A stretch of 64,000 bases of DNA from Symbiodinium natans (Eukaryota > Sar > Dinophyceae > Suessiales > Symbiodiniaceae): the NCBI GenBank assembly GCA_905221605.1, contig CAJNDS010001225.1:491708-555707 (forward strand), given 5' to 3'. Position 1 is the first letter of the stretch. Each line of letters starts with the position of its first letter. Made by a program: the position numbers and the translations under genes. The notes beneath the pieces are model-generated. The model saw only the letters and a program-made list of their open reading frames with translations. It was not told the DNA's origin and did not search any database. Shown here piece after piece: positions 33,391 to 43,880 of this stretch.

Positions 33391-33483
33391 CTCGGACACA
33401 GTGCTGTTGACGGTTATTTTTACGGTTTGCGCGGGCGCTCAAGGATGCAGACGTTCATCATTTTGCTTCAGATAAGGTATAAC

Positions 33484-34023
33484 TTAGTTAACCCCATCAT
33501 TCTGAGCTGATCGGAGGGCTTCGCCGCTCCACCGCTCAGCAGACTCCCTGTGGCTCGCTTTGCCTTTGGCCTGCCACCATGATCCGCGGCTTTGTCCCCA
33601 ACCATTCCACCAAGTCGCCTCACGAGCTTTCTGGTCTTGTCGATCCCATTTCGCCTTTTCACGGATAGCTTTAGCCTTCAAAATGTCAGCTTCGGCACGT
33701 ACACGCGCCAAGCGCACCCTCTCCAGTTCAATCTCCTGCAAGATGATGGCTTCGGACTTTGTCGGCACGTTCCCGGTCTTAGGCTCCGCGGTATCGGGGA
33801 TAACACTCTCGGGCTTAGCGTCCGAGATACTTGACTTCTTGGCTGAAACCTGTGGCTTGGACTTCATGATGTTCTTCTTGGTGGCCAGAGCACGTGTGCT
33901 TTGTGGAGACGGCTTGCTCTTCTGAGAAGACGTAGCGCTCGTTGCTAATGCAATGATAGGTGTGTGTTCGCATTTGCAGCGGTCGCGTCGCACAAGGCAC
34001 ATCTTGCACTTGGAGTAAGGCAT
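33484..34023 (-). CDS. Intact 179-codon ORF, hypothetical protein with N-terminal Cys cluster
   Basis: The ATG at 34023 is the first in frame; an in-frame TGA lies about 40 bp upstream. The product starts MPYSKCKMCLVRRDRCKCEH, so C-x2-C-x7-C-x-C could bind zinc. A Ser/Lys-rich linker follows (to about residue 85). Then comes a charged helix (EIELERVRLARVRAEADIL, about 92-125) that may be a coiled coil, and a Trp/Gly-rich tail (WWNGWGQSRGSWWQAKGK). The composition is unlike the repeat-derived frames around it. No tract interrupts it, so it is either a single-exon gene or a retroposed copy. Function is unknown; the Cys cluster and basic tail would suit nucleic-acid binding. Confidence 0.65.
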   Translation of the reverse strand: MPYSKCKMCLVRRDRCKCEHTPIIALATSATSSQKSKPSPQSTRALATKKNIMKSKPQVSAKKSSISDAKPESVIPDTAEPKTGNVPTKSEAIILQEIELERVRLARVRAEADILKAKAIREKAKWDRQDQKAREATWWNGWGQSRGSWWQAKGKASHRESAERWSGEALRSAQNDGVN

Positions 34024-34084
34024 TGCTGCTAAAGCGGGAGTTTCAAAACAAATGCCTCGAGCGTTTCAGCGCGATCGCATGAAA

Positions 34085-34270
34085 TTCCAACATGGTCTGC
34101 CTCCAGGCTACCCTAAAAATCTAGGCTACCAGCAAACACAAAACTCAAACCTAAGCATGCAGGCTATCCCAGCAAGTCCAGACTACCCTAAAAATGCTGG
34201 CTACCACCAAACAAAAACTCAACCCTAAGGATACAGGCCACCCTAAAAAAAAACAACCTACCTTAAGAAT
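34085..34270. repeat. Degenerate ~45-bp repeat upstream of the 179-codon ORF
   Basis: AGGCTACCCTAAAAAT, 'ggctaccaccaaacaaaa' and 'actcaaccctaagg' recur three or four times. It sits directly 5' of the ORF and could be part of its promoter or a decayed tandem array. Confidence 0.5.
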
Positions 34271-34319
34271 GATGGGGGATGATGGGGTGGGCCCCTCGAG
34301 GGGTCAAACAAGTAAGATG

Positions 34320-37300
34320 TTTTTTTTTTAAATTTAAAAAACCTTAAATTCCTTAAATTCCTAAATTAGGCATTTAGGAACTTAAGGTTTTTTTTAAAAT
34401 TTAAAAAAGCCCTTTTTAAATTTTAAAAAACCTTAAATTCCTTAAATTCTTAAATTAGGTATTTAAGAATTTAAGGAATTTAAGGAATTTAAGGTTTTTT
34501 TAAAATTTACAAAAGGGCCGGCCGAATAATTTTATTTACCTAATTTAGGAATTTAAGGAATTTAGGGAATTTAAGGCTTCTTTAAATTTTAAAAAGTGCC
34601 TTTTTAAAATTTAAAAAAACCTTAAATTCCTCAAATTCTGAAATTGCGTAAATAAAATTGTGGGGCCGGCCCTTTTTAAAATTTTAAAAAAACCTTAAAT
34701 TCCTTAAATTCCTTAAATTCCTAAATTAGCTATTTAGGAATTTAAGGAATTTAAGGATTTTTTAAATTTAAAAAAGGGCCTTTTTAAATTTTTTAAATTT
34801 TAAAAAGGGCCTTTTTAAATTTTAAAAAAACCTTAAATTCCTGAAATTCTGAAATTGCGTAAATAAAATTGTTGGGCCGGCCCTTTTTTAAATTTAAAAA
34901 AAACCTTAAATTCCTTAAATTCCTTAAATTTCTAAATTAGCGATTTAGGAATTTAAGGAATTTAAGGTTTTTTGAAAATTTAAAAAGGGCCTTTTTAAAT
35001 TTTTTAAATTTTAAAAAGGACCTTTTTAAATTTTAAAAAAACCTTAAATTCTTTAAATTCTTAAATTAGGTATTTAAGAATTTAAGGAATTTAAGGAATT
35101 TAAGGTTTTTTTAAAATTTAAAAAAGGGCCGGTCGAATAATTTTATTTACTTAATTTAAGAATTTAAGGAATTTAAGGAATTTAAGTTTTTTTTGAATTT
35201 TCAAAAGGGCCTTTTTAAATTTTTTAAATTTTAAAAAGGGCCTTTTTAAATTTTAAAAAAACCTTAAATTCCTTAAATTCTGAAATTGCGTAAATAAAAT
35301 GTTGGGCCGGCCCTTTTTTTAATTTTAAAAAAACCTTAAATTCCTTAAATTCCTTAAATTCCTTAAATTCCTAAATTAGCTATTTAGGAATTTAAGGAAT
35401 TTAAGTTTTTTTTAAATTTTAAAAAGGGCCTTTTTAAATTTTTGAAATTTTAAAAAGGGCCCTTTTAAATTTTAAAAAAAACCTTAAATTCCTTAAATTC
35501 TTAAATTAGGTATTTAAGAATTTAAGGAATTTAAGGAATTTAAGGTTTTTTTAAAATTTAAAAAAGGGCCGGTCGAATAATTTTATTTACCTAATTTAGG
35601 AATTTAAGGAATTTAAGGAATTTAAGGAATTTAAGGTTTTTTTAAAAGGGCCTTTTAATTTGTTTAAATTTTAAAAAGGGCCTTTTTAAATTTTAAAAAA
35701 CCTTAAACTCCTTAAATTCTGAAATTGCGTAAATAAAATTGTTGGGCCGGCCCTTTTTTAAATTTTAAAAAAACCTTAAATTCCTTAAATTCTTTAAATT
35801 CCTAAATTAGCTATTTAGGAATTTAAGGAATTTAAGGTTTTTTTAAATTTTAAAAAGGGCCTTTTTAAATTTTTTAAATTTTAAAAAGGGCCCTTTTAAA
35901 TTTTAAAAAAACCTTAAATTCCTTAAATTCTTAAATTAGGTATTTAAGAATTTAAGGAATTTAAGGAATTTAAGGTTTTTTTAAAATTTAAAAAAGGGCC
36001 GGTCGAATAATTTTATTTACCTAATTTAGGAATTTAAGGAATTTATGGAATTTAAGGTTTTTTTAAATTTTAAAAAGGGCCTTTTTAAATTTTTTAAATT
36101 TTAAAAAGGGCCTTTTTAAATTTTTTAAATTTTAAAAAGGGCCTTTTTAAATTTTAAAAAGACCTTAAATTCCTTAAATTCTGAAATTGCGTAAATAAAA
36201 TTGTTGGGCCGGCCCTTTTTTTAATTTTAAAAAAACCTTAAATTCCTTAAATTCCTTAAATTCCTAAATTAGCTATTTAGGAATTTAAGGAATTTAAGGT
36301 TTTTTTAAATTTTAAAAAGGGCCTTTTTAAATTTTTTAAACTTTAAAAAGGGCCTTTTTAAATTTTAAAAAAAACCTTAAATTCCTTAAATTCTGAAATT
36401 GCGTAAATAAAATTGTTGGGCCGGCCCTTTTTTAAATTTTAAAAAAACCTTAAATTCCTTAAATTCCTTAAATTCCTAAATTAGCTATTTAGGAATTTAA
36501 GGAATTTAAGGTTTTTTAAAATTTAAAAAGGGCCTTTTTAATTTTTTTAAATTTTAAAAAGGGCCTTTTTAAATTTTTAAAAAAAACCTTAAATTCCTTA
36601 AATTCTTAAATTAGGCATTTAAGAATTTAAGGAATTTAAGGAATTTAAGGTTTTTTTTAAAATTTAAAAAAGGGCCGGTCGAATAATTTTATTTACCTAA
36701 TTTAGGAATTTAAGGAATTTAAGGAATTTAAGGTTTTTTTAAATTTTAAAAAAGGGCTTTTTAAATTTTTTAAATTTTAAAAAGGGCCTTTTAAATTTTT
36801 TAAATGTTAAAAAGGGCCTTTTTAAATTTTAAAAAAACCTTAAATTCCTTAAATTCTGAAATTGCGTAAATAAAACTGTTGGGCCGGCCCTTTTTTAAAT
36901 TTAAAAAAACCTTAAATTCCTTAAATTCCTTAAATTCCTAAATTAGCTATTTAGGAATTTAAGGCCTTTTTAATTTTTTTTAAATTTTAAAAAGGGCCTT
37001 TTTAAATTTTAAAAAAACCTTAAATTCCTTAAATTCTGAAATTGCGTAAATAAAATTGTTGGGCCGGCCCTTTTTTAAATTTTAAAAAAACCTTAAATTC
37101 CTTAAATTCCTAAATTAGCTATTTAGGAATTTAAGGAATTTAAGGTTTTTTTAAAATTTAAAAAGGGCCTTTTTAATTTTTTTAAATTTTAAAAAGGGCC
37201 TTTTTAAATTTAAAAAAAACCTTAAATTCCTTAAATTCTTAAATTAGGTATTTAAGAATTTAAGGAATTTAAGGAATTTAAGGTTTTTTTAAAATTTAAA

Positions 37301-37775
37301 AAAAGGGCCGGTCGAATAATTTTATTTACCTAATTTAGGAATTTAAGGAATTTAAGGTTTTTTTAAATTTTAAAAAGGGCCTTTTTAAATTTTTTAAATT
37401 TTAAAAAGGGCCTTTTTAAATTTTAAAAAAACCTTAAATTCCTTAAATTCTGAAATTGCGTAAATAAAATTGTTGGGCCGGCCCTTTTTTAAATTTCAAA
37501 AAAAACCTTAAATTCCTTAAATTCCTTAAATTCCTAAATTCGCTATTTGGGAATTTAAGGAATTTAAGGTTATTTTAAATTTTAAAAAGGGCCTTTTTAA
37601 ATTTTTTAAATTTTAAAAAGGGCCTTTTTAAATTTTAAAAAAACCTTAAATTCCTTAAATTCCTAAATTAGGTATTTAGGAATTTAAGGAATTCAAGGTT
37701 TTTTTAAAATTTAAAAAGGGCTTTTTAAAATTTTTAAAAAACCTTAAATTCCTTAAATTCTTAAATTAAGTATGT
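34320..37775. repeat. AT-rich palindromic satellite with GGGCCGGCCC nodes
   Basis: About 3.4 kb is built from ACCTTAAATTCCTTAAATTC, its complement, AAAAAGGGCCTTTTT modules, and nodes GTTGGGCCGGCCC or GGGCCGGTCGAATAATTTTA. Larger units of roughly 200-400 bp recur about ten times in alternating order. No coding frame is seen. Every module has an inverted partner, so the whole array can fold back. Confidence 0.9.
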
Positions 37776-37849
37776 TGTGTGGTAGGCAGCAAGCCACGCG
37801 CCAAATAGTACATAAAGGTCCCTCGTACTTAGGGTTTAGGGTTTAGGGT

Positions 37850-37970
37850 TTAGGGTTTAGGGTTTAGGGTTTAGGGTTGGGGGTTGGGGGTTGGGGGTTG
37901 GGGGTTGGGGGTTGGGGGTTGGGGGTTGGGGGTTGGGGGTTGGGGGTTGGGGGTTGGGGGTTTGGCTATA
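37850..37970. repeat. TTTAGGG run passing into a homogeneous TTGGGGG run
   Basis: Seven or so TTTAGGG units are followed by about 14 units of GGGTTGG, the same length (7) but a different sequence. Confidence 0.9.
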
Positions 37971-38322
37971 GCATTTAAGTCGCGTCAATCTAGGCTCTAG
38001 CCGCTAGCCAGACCGAGAAGATATTCTTACTTCTCCAATAACCTAAGGAATAAACAGGTCGAACTTTATTATGCCACAAAGTAAGAAAACCCGAAACGTT
38101 TCAAGTTCAACTCTAAACCCTGGCGCCGAAACCCTAACTTATTGGCTCAGCACGTATTCTGGACCCTCAAGCAAAAGAGACCGGAAATCTCCAAAAGCTT
38201 GCCTCTAGCCTGTTCAAACACCCAAAACCTACTGATGTTGGTCGGTTACCTAAGAACACCATAATACAAGGGTTGTTTTAAAAAAGCAACAAAAGGGATG
38301 GTTTGGGCTTCCTAAGGTAAAT

Positions 38323-38430
38323 CTTGCGAAAATACGGGACCCCGACCCCGAATATAGACCCCCAAATGGCAGGGTTCCCTTTCAATATAGTACAAGCACC
38401 CCAATAAGGTACCTATTATTTTCGGAAACC
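38323..38430. mobile_element. Small inverted-repeat element, family D (copy 3)
   Basis: Left end TTGCGAAAATACGGGACC; right end GGTACCTATTATTTTCGGAA. These are inverted matches of the family ends. Confidence 0.55.
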
Positions 38431-38522
38431 ACGACATGAACCTAAACCCTGAACCCTAAACCGTAACCTTAAACCCTAAACCCTAAACCCGAAACCCTAA
38501 ACCCTAAACCCTAAACCCTAAA

Positions 38523-38655
38523 CGCCCCACCTGGAAGAAGCCCAGAAGCTGTCACGGGCAGTGAGTACAGCTGCGACTCCGTGCGGGGCAGCGTCGCACT
38601 GACGCCCAAGCTTTTGAAGGACACCCAGAGATCGATGTCCTCTCTGACGCTCAAA
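38523..38655 (-). CDS. Exon-like segment, unknown protein (44 codons)
   Basis: The minus frame reads SVREDIDLWVSFKSLGVSAT and then LPRTESQLYSLPVTASGLLP. GC-rich third positions and balanced composition make it one of the clearest exons. It is the last in a chain of minus-strand exons from 39965. Confidence 0.5.
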
Positions 38656-38799
38656 GGTTAGGGTTTAGGGTTTAGGGTTTAGGGTTTAGGGTTTAGGGTT
38701 TAGGGTTTCGGGTTTAGGGTTTAGGGTTTAGGGTTTAGGGTTCAGGGTTTAGGGTTTTAGGGTTCAGGGTTCAGGGTTTAGGGTTTAGAGTTTAGGGGG

Positions 38800-38890
38800 A
38801 GCCTCGAACCTTTAGGGGCTGTGGGAAGAACAGGTAAAACTTGGGGGGAAGGAGCTACAGCTGGGCTCCCAGGTAACCATGCGACCCCCA
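38800..38890 (-). CDS. Weak exon-like segment with a strong acceptor-like site
   Basis: The minus strand has TACCTGTTCTTCCCACAG, a good polypyrimidine-AG, before PLKVRG. Open frames on both sides of it make the exon extent unclear. Confidence 0.25.
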
Positions 38891-39057
38891 AGCCTGAATC
38901 CCTAAACCCTAAGCCCTAAACCCTAAACCCTAAACCCTAAACCCTAAACCCTAAACCCTAAACCCTAAACCCTAAACCCTAAACCCTAAACCCTAAACCC
39001 TAAACCCTATCTTAGATTTAGCCACACGAATAGGGCATTCAACATACTGTGCAGCCT

Positions 39058-39128
39058 AAGCCTCGGCAGTGACATTCAGATCTGGATCGTGATACTCCGC
39101 CTGAAGGTGGACCTCCCCACCTCTGGGT
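39058..39128 (-). CDS. Exon-like segment, unknown protein
   Basis: The minus frame reads RGGEVHLQAEYHDPDLNVTA and then stops at TAG. The acidic, GC3-biased composition favours minus over the open plus frame. Confidence 0.45.
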
Positions 39129-39171
39129 TTAGGGTTTAGGGTTTAGGGTTTAGGGTTTAGGGTTTAGGGCT

Positions 39172-39288
39172 TGTAGCAGACTCCAAAAAGTTGGACATCC
39201 GTATCCCCCTACCCCAAAAGGCACACTCAAGCGAATCCCAGCTCTAATCATGCTCAAGCCATGGTTCCAACTTTCTGGAGTTTACTGT
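39172..39288 (-). CDS. Exon-like segment, unknown protein (38 codons)
   Basis: Downstream of ACCTTACAG the minus frame reads PESWNHGLSMIRAGIRLSVP and then FGVGGYGCPTFWSLLQA. Confidence 0.45.
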
Positions 39289-39446
39289 AAGGTCTGGGTT
39301 TATAGGGTTCAGGGTGAGCTTAAATTGGCTCAGGGTGCTTGGCATCTAGGTTACCGAGCAGGTTTTAACTGACACACGGGTTTAGGGTTTAGGGTTTAGG
39401 GTTTAGGGTTTAGGGTTCAGGGTTTAGGGTTTAGGGTTTAGGGAAC

Positions 39447-39552
39447 TTACAACAAAGTTGCCGAGCCTTCAGTGCAGTGTTTGGGAGATTGCGTAGCACC
39501 GTGGCATTTATCCTTTATTCGGTCGAAGTCTTCATCCCGAAATACAAAACTC
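39447..39552 (-). CDS. Exon-like segment, unknown protein (33 codons)
   Basis: The minus frame reads VFRDEDFDRIKDKCHGATQS and then PKHCTEGSATLL. The complementary plus frame is also open, but the charged minus reading is more protein-like. Confidence 0.45.
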
Positions 39553-39809
39553 CACACCAAGAGCCCTTAAACTCTACCCATTCGAGTATCCTGCATGCAT
39601 GCCACTGAAAAACGAAAACGAGCCCCCGCATCTTCTTCCTCTGGTGCAGAGGCTACTGACCCAGGTAAGCCTTAAGTCGTAAGCCAACCCTGTACGCCCT
39701 GAACCCTCTGAGCACTAAATTCTCACCCCGCCCCCCTCCCCCCCCCCCAAAAAAAAAAAACAAAAAACAAACAAAAAGAATAGAAACAACAAACTCCAAA
39801 ACCCTATAC

Positions 39810-39965
39810 ACTTGACACCCTGAGCCCTTTGAGCACTTCGCTAAGACTGCGGGGGCCTGAATCGCCCTTGTAGGGCGTCCCCACATCGCCGTAGCTCACG
39901 GTAAAGCCATCGCCCTCCAAAAGGCTCTGGAGCTTGCTCACATCTATGCCAGGCCTTAGACGCAG
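39810..39965 (-). CDS. Exon-like segment, unknown protein (51 codons)
   Basis: The minus frame reads LRPGIDVSKLQSLLEGDGFT and then VSYGDVGTPYKGDSGPRSLS and EVLKG. It is the longest and clearest exon of this chain and follows a CGTCTAAG acceptor-like site. Confidence 0.55.
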
Positions 39966-40292
39966 CGAGGCATGAGGGAGTAGGGCCAGGGTTGCAGGGG
40001 AATTCTTTACAGACGCTTAACCCCTAGAAGGGGCCCTTAATCTTATTCCCCGATAAAACTAGCCCCTGAGAAACCCCTGGATAACCCCTAAGGTCCAGGT
40101 CCCTGTACGGCTTGGTACCAGTGCAATGGCCCAGAAATCCATGTCAGCTACAGCGCCCACAGTATGCACAGCAGTACCTCCCCCAGACGCGAAATCCGCC
40201 AAGCAACACGAAACCGCTCAACCCAGCCCAAAGAACGGGGGTGAACTATCAACAAAAATTAAATAACTATCAAGACAACTGAACTACAACTA

Positions 40293-40475
40293 TCAAAAAA
40301 CAAATATGTATCCAAAACTTAAAATAGCTAAAAATGCAGCAAGATACAGTATTCCTGATTTTGTAGCATGGCCCCAGCGGGCGGCGTTGCCTACAGCAGT
40401 GAAAGCTAACACAAGGCTGGCATCGCGGGCTTGAAAACAATTCCTGCCCGCATCATGGGTTTGGAAAGGCTTCAT
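40293..40475 (-). CDS. Open frame of 60 codons with a hydrophobic C-terminus
   Basis: It starts MKPFQTHDAGRNCFQARDAS and ends with LAAFLAILSFGYIFVF, a possible membrane segment. The N-terminal KPFQTHDAG comes from the adjacent tandem repeat, so the frame may be spurious. Confidence 0.25.
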   Translation of the reverse strand: MKPFQTHDAGRNCFQARDASLVLAFTAVGNAARWGHATKSGILYLAAFLAILSFGYIFVF

Positions 40476-40870
40476 AGGCTTTGAGGCAAACTTGCCCGGC
40501 TCAGAAAAAAAAAGCAGGCCCCATTTGCAAACAAAATGCCCGCATCATGGGTTTGGAAGGGCTTCAGCTTTGAAGCAAACTTGCCCGGCTCAGAAAAAAA
40601 AACGAGGGGGTTGGGAGGGGGGAGGCCCCCCCCCCCCATTTGCAAGCACAATGCCCGCATCATGGGTTTGGAAGGGATTTGTTTGAAGCATGCAAACACA
40701 ATGCCCGCATCATGGGTTTGGAAGGGATTCGTTTGAAGCAAGCTTGCCCGACTTGAAAAAAAGCGGGGGGTTTGGGGGGGGGGGGGCAGCCCCCCCCATT
40801 TGCAAACACAATGCCCGCATCATGGGTTTGGAAGGGATTCGTTCGAAGCAAGCTTGCCCGACTCCGCAGA
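40440..40870. repeat. Tandem repeat, five copies of a CCCGCATCATGGGTTTGGAA unit
   Basis: The unit occurs near 40448, 40538, 40651, 40701 and 40811. It is followed by TTTGAAGCAAGCTTGCCCG and poly-A/poly-G runs. Spacing varies from 50 to 113 bp because of the homopolymer inserts. Confidence 0.8.
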
Positions 40871-41299
40871 CGCACGGCTCATTTATTAAGTTAGCCCGTG
40901 TTCTCTCATCACATTAGTATTAGTGTTATGGTTTAGTTCGTTCATTCCATATATAAGGAACGAAATGAAAGACAAAAAGGATGAACGAAGTGAAGGAGAA
41001 AAAGCCAGAGATTTAATTCAGGAATTCACTCAATAATTTCCCCACTTCTTTCTCCTTCATTTCGTTTATTTATTAAGTGAGTTTACGAACGAAAAGAGAA
41101 CAAAGGAAAAGATGTCATGAAAAGTTCTTTGGATTTCAAGTTCTTGTAATTCTATTCAGAATTGTGCCTTAATATTAATATTGTAATGGCCTCTATAATT
41201 CTAAGCCTTTTGTATTCACTTTTCTTTGCGTTTATTTTATTCACACCTTCAGCACGAATAATGTTCTCCAATATTATCAGAATCATGCAGTTAATCGCT

Positions 41300-41700
41300 C
41301 ACGCCGCACGGAATACAGTGCTCCCCCCAAACAAAATGAATGTAGGAACAATTGCATCGGAAGCCTGCGAAGGTGAAATGGCTGGGCTGGGGCTGCTGGG
41401 GTCTAACAAGGTGGCTGGAGTTGTCGCATGAGCCTCGCGGCTACGCAAAGCAGGTTCAATCCAAGACACCGGAATGGCAAGCGACGGCGCCGCTGATGCA
41501 AGACTGTCGAGATCACTGGCTTCGACATCGCGAGGTGAACTCTCAACACGGTCTCTGCTGCACGGCGTGGTTGGTGTGCGGAGCGTCTTCTCTGCGAGGA
41601 GCAAGCCCAGTCTAGCGCGGCATTCAAATCGTCTGGGTGCCGTCGGGCTGCCTGTCTTGCCGAAGCTGCCGGCACGCCAATGCTTTGCAGGGTGTTGCAC
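41300..41700 (-). CDS. Possible 3' exon of the UBA gene
   Basis: A second minus frame overlapping the UBA exon reads SPRDVEASDLDSLASAAPS and then SPSPAISPSQASDAIVPTFI. The frame change would need a splice near 41560. Confidence 0.3.
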
Positions 41701-41906
41701 ATGGTCTGCACGTCGGGCGACGTCGCGGCGCCTCCGTTCATATACAAACCAAGGCCTGAAAAGTCCGCACCTCTGTCAGAGCAGCGCGAAGAGCAGTCCA
41801 GAGCAGAATTGAGATCTTCGGCGTGGGAACGGCCGGTTTCTAGCGCCCCCCCCTCATCAATGGCCTGCAAGGACCACGCAGGGACCTGAGGCACCGCAGC
41901 AGACAC
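41560..41906 (-). CDS. UBA-domain exon (two UBA-like units)
   Basis: UBA domains are three-helix ubiquitin-binding modules. The minus frame has a degenerate unit (SHAEDLNSALDCSS) and then a clear one: LQSIGVPAASARQAARR followed by HPDDLNAALDWACSS. This matches the pattern L-x-x-MGF/GVP-x-x-x-A-x-x-A and N-x-A-x-x-[WL]. The glycine turn and the NAALDW helix are intact. Related units lie upstream at 42545-42760. Confidence 0.6.
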
Positions 41907-42439
41907 TCGCCTGCGGTTTTGATGAGCCTCCCATTCCTCAACCTTCCGAAATAAAGAGGTGTGTATAGGATCCTGTCTTCAGGACTGACGTCCTGCGGCG
42001 TGCCTCCTGCAGTTGAATCCGAGAAGTGCAAGGTCTTGTTTGGCGGGCTCTCGGGGGGGGGGGCAGGACACTGGGCTGAAGTCAACGCTAGCTTTGTCAT
42101 TTGGTGAGTTGCAGTAGCAGAACCCTGAGTAGTCGGAAGGCAGCGGCGACTCACACCTGTCCTCATGGTTGGCTGTGACCTTGTGGCTCCGCGAAAAACC
42201 CTGCTGCAGCAGACTGATGTTCCTCCTGCGTGGGAGGAAGTACCGATGCTGCACTGCTTGTGGGGGGGACCCACAAAGGAATGCATAGAGACGAGCAGGG
42301 AGACGCCGCGTGCTGCTGAGTTGGCAGAAGCGAAACCGTCCGCTTCACGAGACCTGGAAGACCTGGACGCGTCTAGAACTGTTGCGGCGACGCTCCTGGG
42401 AGAAGAAGAGGCAGGGCAAGAACTGCAATGACGCGGCAA
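41907..42439 (-). CDS. Linker region of the UBA gene or intron
   Basis: A minus frame is open from 42439 to 41840 (199 codons) and is Ser/Pro/Arg-rich (e.g. VAATVLDASRSSRSREADG). It overlaps the next UBA exon in another frame, so it may be a disordered linker, an intron, or both. Confidence 0.3.
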
Positions 42440-42539
42440 AGCACAAGACGTAAGCTGAGCAAGCGAAATGGCGGGAGGTGAAGGCGCAACCTGGCAGGTC
42501 TGTTACAGCGGAGGACATGCGATCAAGCAAACTCTGGCT

Positions 42540-42770
42540 GAGCTGACACTGTGGCACGCAGGCACTGTCGAAGGCTAGGTTGCTGTTGCAAGGGTGCGAC
42601 TGCACCGCTTGAGCTGCACAGGCCCTGCTAGGCGTGGACCGCACGGAACCGTCGGCCTGCATGCAAGAGGAAGCCCAGTCCATAGCAGAGTTGGGATCGT
42701 TGGGGCGCAAGCAAGAGGGAACACCCATGGCACACATAGCTTCAAGCATCTCCTTTTCGGTGCTGGGGTT
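42540..42770 (-). CDS. UBA-domain exon (two UBA-like units)
   Basis: After a CTGCAACCCCAG acceptor-like site the frame reads STEKEMLEAMCAMGVPSC and DPNSAMDWASSCMQ, a UBA unit with the GVP turn. It continues RACAAQAVQSHPCNSNLAF, a weaker unit. It is upstream of the 41906 exon on the same strand; the UBA repeats would stand one after another in the protein. Confidence 0.55.
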
Positions 42771-43311
42771 GCAGGAAGCAGGGGTTCACATGGCACCCTT
42801 CATTGGCGGAGCAGGACAGGACCCATCGCCATTTGGATTGCACGAAGTTTGGGGATGCTGCGCCACGCCTGCAAGGCCTTTGTGTTGCTCAGAGGGCCGT
42901 ACACATGCTACATAATGGCCCGGTCTCTCTGCGCTGTCCTCTGTGTAGAGCATAGTTATGTAGTTTGTTGATCGTTATTTGTTTTTTGATAGTTCTCCCC
43001 AAAGAACCCAAAATTCCAACCCTCGTTAACACGAGCCCAAAACCCAAACCTATCAGACCACTCCCCCCCCCCCCCCCCCCAAGCCTCAAAACCTCTAAAC
43101 CCTGAACTCTAAGACCCAACCCGAAACTCCAAACCCTAAACCCTAAACTCCAAACCCTAAACCCTAAACTCCAAACCCTAAACTACACTCCAAACCCTAA
43201 ACTGAACTCCAAACCCTAAACCCTAAACTTCAAACCCTAAACCCTGAACTCCAAACCTCTACTCCAAAGCCTATAACCCTAAACCTCAGACCCCAAACCC
43301 TTGTTGGACTC

Positions 43312-43416
43312 CAAACGACTGCATCAGCACAAAGTCGGCGTCGTAATCCCAGGGGATCACTTCGCCTCTGGGCCCGCCCAGCCGGAGAATGCTCCTGGGC
43401 TCTGGGATTGAGTAGG
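43312..43416 (-). CDS. Exon with LicD-like nucleotidyltransferase motif
   Basis: The minus frame reads SILRLGGPRGEVIPWDYDAD and then FVLMQSFGVQQ. The core VIPWDYDADF matches the [FV]IPWDxDxD motif of the LicD/fukutin family, which transfers phosphocholine or phospho-sugars in the secretory pathway. The aspartates of DxD are present. It is the most downstream exon of a minus-strand chain; nothing clearly coding follows until the UBA gene. Confidence 0.55.
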
Positions 43417-43547
43417 GTTTGGGGTTTGGGGTTTAGGGTTTAGGGTTTAGGGTTTGGGGTTTACTTCCGGATTAGGAAATCTAAAGCCCTCAGCCCTAAC
43501 CCCAACTGATATACCCAGGCAGCGCCCGCGTAAACCCTAAACCATAG

Positions 43548-43632
43548 CGGGGTCTGGGCTGAGGCCGTTCAAGTTCCTCGGTGGGTGTCCCGACGGTGCT
43601 TCCGCAGTGTTGTTTAAGTCCGGCACGAAACT
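43548..43632 (-). CDS. Exon-like segment upstream of the LicD-like exon
   Basis: The minus frame reads FVPDLNNTAEAPSGHPPRNL and then NGLSP. Confidence 0.4.
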
Positions 43633-43841
43633 CCCCGAAACCCTGAACCCTAAACCCTAAACCCTATGAGTATCTACGGGCATCCTTAACTGAATGGGGG
43701 TAACCAAAAAGGGATTCTAGTATTCCATAATTCTAATCCCTACTAAGGGCTGTGAGCCCCAAGGGTCCCCCCTACTCCTATCCCCTAAGTGGGGGGTCCG
43801 ATATCCTTTTTTGGGGGGCTGTGTTTTGTGTGCTGGTATAT

Positions 43842-43880
43842 GGAGTAGAAGGGTTGTTAGTATAAGGGGAAACATCCCAT
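43842..43880. mobile_element. Family A right-end fragment
   Basis: GGTTGTTAGTATAAGGGGAA followed by ACATCCCA matches the right arm of the family; the left arm is lost. Confidence 0.45.

Noticed and set aside
33100-33442. Collagen-like proteins (GSKGPRVQ repeats) on the minus strand
   Set aside because: They come from an 8-bp repeat whose 24-bp cycle gives an 8-residue repeat in every frame.
39450-39661. Plus-strand reading of 39018-39661 as a three-exon gene ending CAG|GTAAGC
   Set aside because: The antisense minus frames are more charged, GC3-biased and continue a chain with neighbours. The plus frames are probably the open complement of real exons, though the GTAAGC site is worth keeping in mind.
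40440-40870. CRISPR-like array from the five spaced repeats
   Set aside because: Spacer lengths vary from about 30 to 90 bp, spacers are homopolymers or repeat-derived, and the genome appears eukaryotic.
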